DNA from: a virus | Reading direction: 5' to 3' (one strand) | Length of the DNA stretch: 34,341 nucleotides | IMG/VR virus record: IMGVR_UViG_3300047551_001337 | Location: 1 to 34,341 of that record | Part shown: positions 31,142 to 34,341 of the stretch, in pieces | Layout of the letters: each line of letters begins with the position of its first letter | Position numbering within the stretch: position 1 is the first letter of the stretch | The notes under the pieces: generated by a model | The model's database searches: none | What the model saw: the letters and a program-made list of their open reading frames with translations, nothing else | What the model was told of the DNA's origin: nothing | Program-made: the position numbers and the translations under genes

Positions 31142-31660
31142 TTATGCTCCCGGAGTAGTCAGGGTTGCAATTACAGCAGCTTGCACAGATTGGGCGGCGT
31201 AAGGCTCCATGCCTTCAAAATTCAATTCGTAGCCGTTCCGATCACCATAGGCCACACCTGATTTAGCGGTGTGCGAAGTCAGCATCATGCCACCGTTACG
31301 ACCGTAGCACCATGCGTTACCGTTTTTGTCTACCCATACCAAACAAAGGCGGTTTTTCGACAAAAGGGTAATTTCGTCGCGAACGGACTTAGCAAGCTTA
31401 TTCAAAATCATTTTGAACGTTTGCTTGTAGAAGTAGGTTCCGTTTTCTTCGGAGCCGGTACCCTCTTCCGTTGCGTCTGCTGTTTGTTTGGTAAGTTCGT
31501 ATTTGTAGAACTGCTTACCTTGGGTTTTTCCGATTGCGGAAATTGCGCCGCTAGTTTCCGTGAATGTAAGGGCATCGAGTTCGGCCACATACACTACGTC
31601 AACACCTCCTACGCTATCGCGGCAGTCTAGGTTATATCCTTGAGTTAATGCACAAGACAT
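31142..31660 (-). CDS. Putative major tail tube protein, 172 aa
   Basis: Starts MSCALTQGYNLDCRDSVGGV and has a YKYELTKQTADATEE ... ENGTYFYKQTFKMILNKLAK block, close in style to tail-tube-like proteins in Flavobacteria and Chitinophaga phages. Placement between hairpins directly behind the capsid gene suggests an abundant structural protein. Confidence 0.55.
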   Translation of the reverse strand: MSCALTQGYNLDCRDSVGGVDVVYVAELDALTFTETSGAISAIGKTQGKQFYKYELTKQTADATEEGTGSEENGTYFYKQTFKMILNKLAKSVRDEITLLSKNRLCLVWVDKNGNAWCYGRNGGMMLTSHTAKSGVAYGDRNGYELNFEGMEPYAAQSVQAAVIATLTTPGA

Positions 31661-31675
31661 AGTTATTTAAGTAAA

Positions 31676-31691
31676 GGCCCCCGAAGGGGCC
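31676..31691 (-). terminator. GGCCCC-TTCG-GGGGCC hairpin after capsid gene
   Basis: Perfect stem and TTCG loop followed by TTTACTT on the minus strand; identical to 22812-22827. Likely a partial terminator or 3'-end stabiliser for the capsid mRNA. Confidence 0.65.
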
Positions 31692-31706
31692 GGTTAACAA
31701 ATTGGA

Positions 31707-32912
31707 TTAAGCACCGAGGAACTGTACAACTTCGTGCGGGAAGTAAACCTGAACACCAGTTTTCCACTCAGCCATAAAGCGTACCTGATCAGCTTCCTTA
31801 GCGAAGAACAGTTCAAACTTGTATTCCTCTTCGTTCATATCGGTTCCGAGGGCCATGTTAGAAGAGCGCATTGCATAGATACGGTTAGTACCATTCAAAC
31901 CATGCACGGCGGTCAGCTTGTACATCGTTCCCGGGATCATGATTTCGCCAGCCTTTTGCTTATCGCTTTCAGCGGTATAGGCAAACAGATTAGCGTCAAT
32001 CAATGCGCCAATATAGGTTTCGTACACATCCCAGCCACAGAAGATACGAACGTCATCCTGTCCCTTCACGTCGGCGGGAATAGACTGCCAAACGCCCGTC
32101 ATAATGCTGCGAACATTCGAAGCAGTAATACCAGCGGATGCAAGGATCGGGGCAGAAATAAACTTAGAAGTTGCATGAACAACTACAAAAGCTGCACCGG
32201 AAACAGCGGCGGCGGCGTTGGCTGTCAGCGTCAAAGACGTGTCAGATGCTACCGAAGTAACGGTACCGATAAGCGTACTATTGTTATAGATACGGTCGCC
32301 GGCGGAAACTTCCAGCAGGAACTTCGTACCTACACCCGTAACCGTAGTGCTGTTGGTGGCTGAGGTAATAGTTCCCGTAGTCTTTTGAGCGTTGGCAGCA
32401 ACCGGCGAAGCAGTACTGGCTACATTCAGGCCAGCGGCATCAATGATCTTTACCAAACCGTCAAATTTATTAAGGTTCACGTTACCGCTACCGGTGTCAC
32501 CCTGCCATACGGCAATTTCCAGCTGCTTACCGATCTTAGCTACTTTCCGATCAGTGTACTTTTGCTCGAAGGGAAAAGTTTCAGGCTGTGATCCTTCGGA
32601 CATCAGCAGTTGTGTGTACTTAGTCTTAAGGTCTTTCGGGCACAAAGATTCATGTACCTTAATTGCACCAACGGTCAGCAGGCGGCGGGAAATAGCCGTA
32701 GTGCCGGATGCGTTAAAACCACAGCCACCGCCGGCCTGAAATACTGCATCGGTATCCAATTCATTCAGTTGGATAGAGGTGCTAACCTTTGTCAGTACGG
32801 TGCCCTCTTTGCGGATAATATCGAGGGTCTTAGGGGTAAAGAGGGTAGAGAGTACCAGCTCTTTTTCGTTTTCTTGCGTATAGGCCGCAAGTGCGTTCAG
32901 ATCAAATGCCAT
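31707..32912 (-). CDS. Major capsid protein with inserted beta domain
   Basis: 401 aa. Start MAFDLNALAAYTQENEKELV; a central WQGDTGSG motif; a P-domain-like segment (VRIFCGWDVYETYIGALIDA) and C-terminal VRFMAEWKTGVQVYFPHEVV typical of this HK97-fold capsid family. Residues about 177-246 (TTGTITSATNSTTVTGVGT, GDRIYN, IGTVTSVASDTSLTLT) form an inserted beta domain. Preceded by scaffold and protease, flanked by a hairpin. Confidence 0.85.
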   Translation of the reverse strand: MAFDLNALAAYTQENEKELVLSTLFTPKTLDIIRKEGTVLTKVSTSIQLNELDTDAVFQAGGGCGFNASGTTAISRRLLTVGAIKVHESLCPKDLKTKYTQLLMSEGSQPETFPFEQKYTDRKVAKIGKQLEIAVWQGDTGSGNVNLNKFDGLVKIIDAAGLNVASTASPVAANAQKTTGTITSATNSTTVTGVGTKFLLEVSAGDRIYNNSTLIGTVTSVASDTSLTLTANAAAAVSGAAFVVVHATSKFISAPILASAGITASNVRSIMTGVWQSIPADVKGQDDVRIFCGWDVYETYIGALIDANLFAYTAESDKQKAGEIMIPGTMYKLTAVHGLNGTNRIYAMRSSNMALGTDMNEEEYKFELFFAKEADQVRFMAEWKTGVQVYFPHEVVQFLGA

Positions 32913-32936
32913 TTTTAAAGGGTTTTTCTAGGTTGA

Positions 32937-33611
32937 TTAAATAAGTGAAGCAAGGGCGCGAATATCTTCGCGAATACCAACGATCGGTTCATCGGCGCGG
33001 AAATTGTCTTTTCCTTTCGCGGGGACGGGTTCGCCTACGGGCAATTCAGCAAGCTGCTCAACAAGGGCAAACAGTTGCTTATTAACGCCTTTCAGCTTTT
33101 CAATTTCAGCTTTTTGAGTGGCAAAAGTTTCCTTCCATGCGTTGATGGCTTCCTCTGCTTTTGCCTGCTGAATTTGATAGCCGAAACGATCCTCAAAAAG
33201 CACGGTGAGCATCTTGCCCATTACGTCACCGGGGATAGGCGAAGCGGCAAACTGCTCCAGATACTTTTGTACCTCTTTCGGCTTACCGAAGTCCGGCATC
33301 TTCTTTTTCATGTCCTCCGGCATTTCGGGGGCTTCGGGCGGTTCGGGACTTTCGACCTCCATTACCTTAGTAATAATCCCGTTTGCATCGGTGCTTACTA
33401 CTTCGCCGCTTGCCAGCGTGTGATCTCCAGCCGGGGCCGGGATACCAGCAATAGTTACCAATCCGCCTACTTCCAGCTTGTCGATTTCAATAGGCGTTCC
33501 ATCGGCAAGGGCATAAGCCGGAACCGGGGGAACCGGGGGGGCCGGGACTTCTTCAAACAGCATCCGCTTCACATCGGAAAGAGCCGCTTTTAGTTTTTCG
33601 ATTTTTGTCAT
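32937..33611 (-). CDS. Capsid scaffold-type protein, 224 aa
   Basis: Begins with a helix (TKIEKLKAALSDVKRMLFEE), then a Pro-rich linker, then ALADGTPIEIDKLEVGGLVT and PAGDHTLASGEVVSTDANG, a conserved motif in scaffold proteins of Bacteroidetes phages, then a long coiled coil (EAINAWKETFATQKAEIEKL). Lies between protease and capsid genes. Confidence 0.7.
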   Translation of the reverse strand: MTKIEKLKAALSDVKRMLFEEVPAPPVPPVPAYALADGTPIEIDKLEVGGLVTIAGIPAPAGDHTLASGEVVSTDANGIITKVMEVESPEPPEAPEMPEDMKKKMPDFGKPKEVQKYLEQFAASPIPGDVMGKMLTVLFEDRFGYQIQQAKAEEAINAWKETFATQKAEIEKLKGVNKQLFALVEQLAELPVGEPVPAKGKDNFRADEPIVGIREDIRALASLI

Positions 33612-33659
33612 AATAATTGTTTTCAGGGTATAGTGAATAAGGCCTAAAAAATGGCCGGT

Positions 33660-34247
33660 TTAATCGGCAAGGGATAGCATCAATGATTCAATTTGCGCCC
33701 ATATTTCAGCCTTACTAAGCTTTTGTTTTTTGTACTGAAATACCCCTTCCACACTAAAGCCCTTTACTTTCCCGGATTCAATCAATGCCCATGCTTCATC
33801 ATTGTTCACCTTCGCGGACATAAACCAACTGCCAGCCGGGGCATCTTCAAAGCCTGCCATCGGCTGAATGCCACGGGACGGATCAACGATAAAAGATTCA
33901 AACACCGTCACGCCTTCCAGCTTCAGCGAAGGGTCGTGCATTAGGTTAAAGTTTTGATTAAACCCTTTTTGGAAAAACTTTTGGGCAATCTGTTCAATTG
34001 TGGCCGCGTCGAATTGCACTAGATACTCCCCGTTTTCCGCGTCCCTCCGATAGATAGGCGTATCTGCCAACATCGCAGGACCTGAAATAATCCGGCGGGC
34101 CGTGTCCGTTGTAAACTGTAATCTTTTGTCATTAAAGGCTAAAAAGTTCTTTTCGATCGCGGGTTTGTCAACCAGCGCGACATAATCGACCTGCAATTCA
34201 GATTCAGGGTCGGGACTTATTACCATTTGATAAATCGGGAGGCTCAT
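33660..34247 (-). CDS. XkdF-like prohead protease
   Basis: 195 aa. Pattern VDYVALVDKPAIEKNFLAFN near the N-terminus, LMHDPSLKLEGVTVFESFIV in the middle and GSWFMSAKVNNDEAWALIES with KVKGFSVEGVF at the end: the XkdF-like putative serine protease family that precedes scaffold and capsid genes. It would cleave the scaffold during head maturation. Confidence 0.85.
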   Translation of the reverse strand: MSLPIYQMVISPDPESELQVDYVALVDKPAIEKNFLAFNDKRLQFTTDTARRIISGPAMLADTPIYRRDAENGEYLVQFDAATIEQIAQKFFQKGFNQNFNLMHDPSLKLEGVTVFESFIVDPSRGIQPMAGFEDAPAGSWFMSAKVNNDEAWALIESGKVKGFSVEGVFQYKKQKLSKAEIWAQIESLMLSLAD

Positions 34248-34259
34248 AGCTTATAGTAT

Positions 34260-34341
34260 TTAGGTTGTTGGTTTGGCCGGTTTATCCCAAACGAGCGGCA
34301 CGGTTAAGGCGTGTATTCCTTTCGGATGCACTACGAACATC
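34260..34341 (-). CDS. 3' end of an upstream gene (cut by window edge)
   Basis: Open frame from the right edge to a TAA at 34260. Visible residues include VHPKGIHALTVPLVWDKPAK. An ATG exists at 34340, but most likely this is the end of a longer head-region gene. No function can be assigned. Confidence 0.5.
   Translation of the reverse strand, partial: MFVVHPKGIHALTVPLVWDKPAKPTT

Noticed and set aside
31734-32363. 209-codon plus-strand ORF
   Set aside because: Lies entirely opposite the capsid gene, which has clear family features; Cys/His/Arg-rich composition is typical of an antisense shadow.
33075-33593. 172-codon plus-strand ORF
   Set aside because: Antisense to the scaffold-type gene, which has a conserved motif and proper neighbours.
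33639-33654. GGCC...GGCC hairpin between protease and scaffold genes
   Set aside because: A 4-bp stem with an AT loop is too short to count as a terminator.

Overview
The window is a gene-dense stretch of a tailed (siphovirus-like) phage or prophage that infects a Bacteroidetes host, probably Chitinophaga/Sphingobacteriia-like. All genes supported here read on the minus strand, many through ATGA overlaps, so the biological order runs from high to low coordinates. The host assignment rests on promoters of the TTTG / TAnnTTTG type, A-rich translation leaders without Shine-Dalgarno sequences, and families typical of Bacteroidetes phages (DUF6712, scaffold and tail proteins, a phage sigma-like protein). 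No integrase, lysogeny repressor, tRNA or CRISPR array was seen.

Layout in transcription order. 34341-26201: head genes (XkdF-type protease, scaffold, major capsid protein, putative tail tube, portal, connectors) and a putative fibre protein. 26199-23180: lysis module (two holin-like proteins, a DUF3310 protein, a membrane/lipoprotein, an M15 peptidase endolysin) and a metallophosphoesterase, closed by a strong terminator. 23065-15238: early genes from a clear Bacteroidetes promoter, with many small proteins, ERF annealing protein, DUF4373 protein, primase-helicase, NinG and a lipoprotein. 15237-11040: an accessory region. 11038-7480: DNA-binding and sigma-like regulators, small membrane proteins and small terminase. 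7496-1: large terminase, tail proteins and the start of the tape measure protein.

The accessory region is the most unusual part. It resembles an integron cassette array inside a phage: about six units of one to three genes, each followed by an attC-like imperfect palindrome with AAC/GTT core boxes. Cargo includes a C5-methylase-like protein (frameshifted), a Mom-like putative DNA-modification protein, a Gp88-family protein and several tiny orphan ORFs, two of which end inside the palindromes. The genes look AT-rich, lack the ACACATG leader seen on phage core genes, and several units share a conserved leader after the palindrome. No integron integrase is present in the window.

The genome is probably circularly permuted or continues past both edges: tape measure is cut at the left edge and a short coding tail is cut at the right edge. 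Terminase is separated from portal and capsid genes by the whole early and accessory block.
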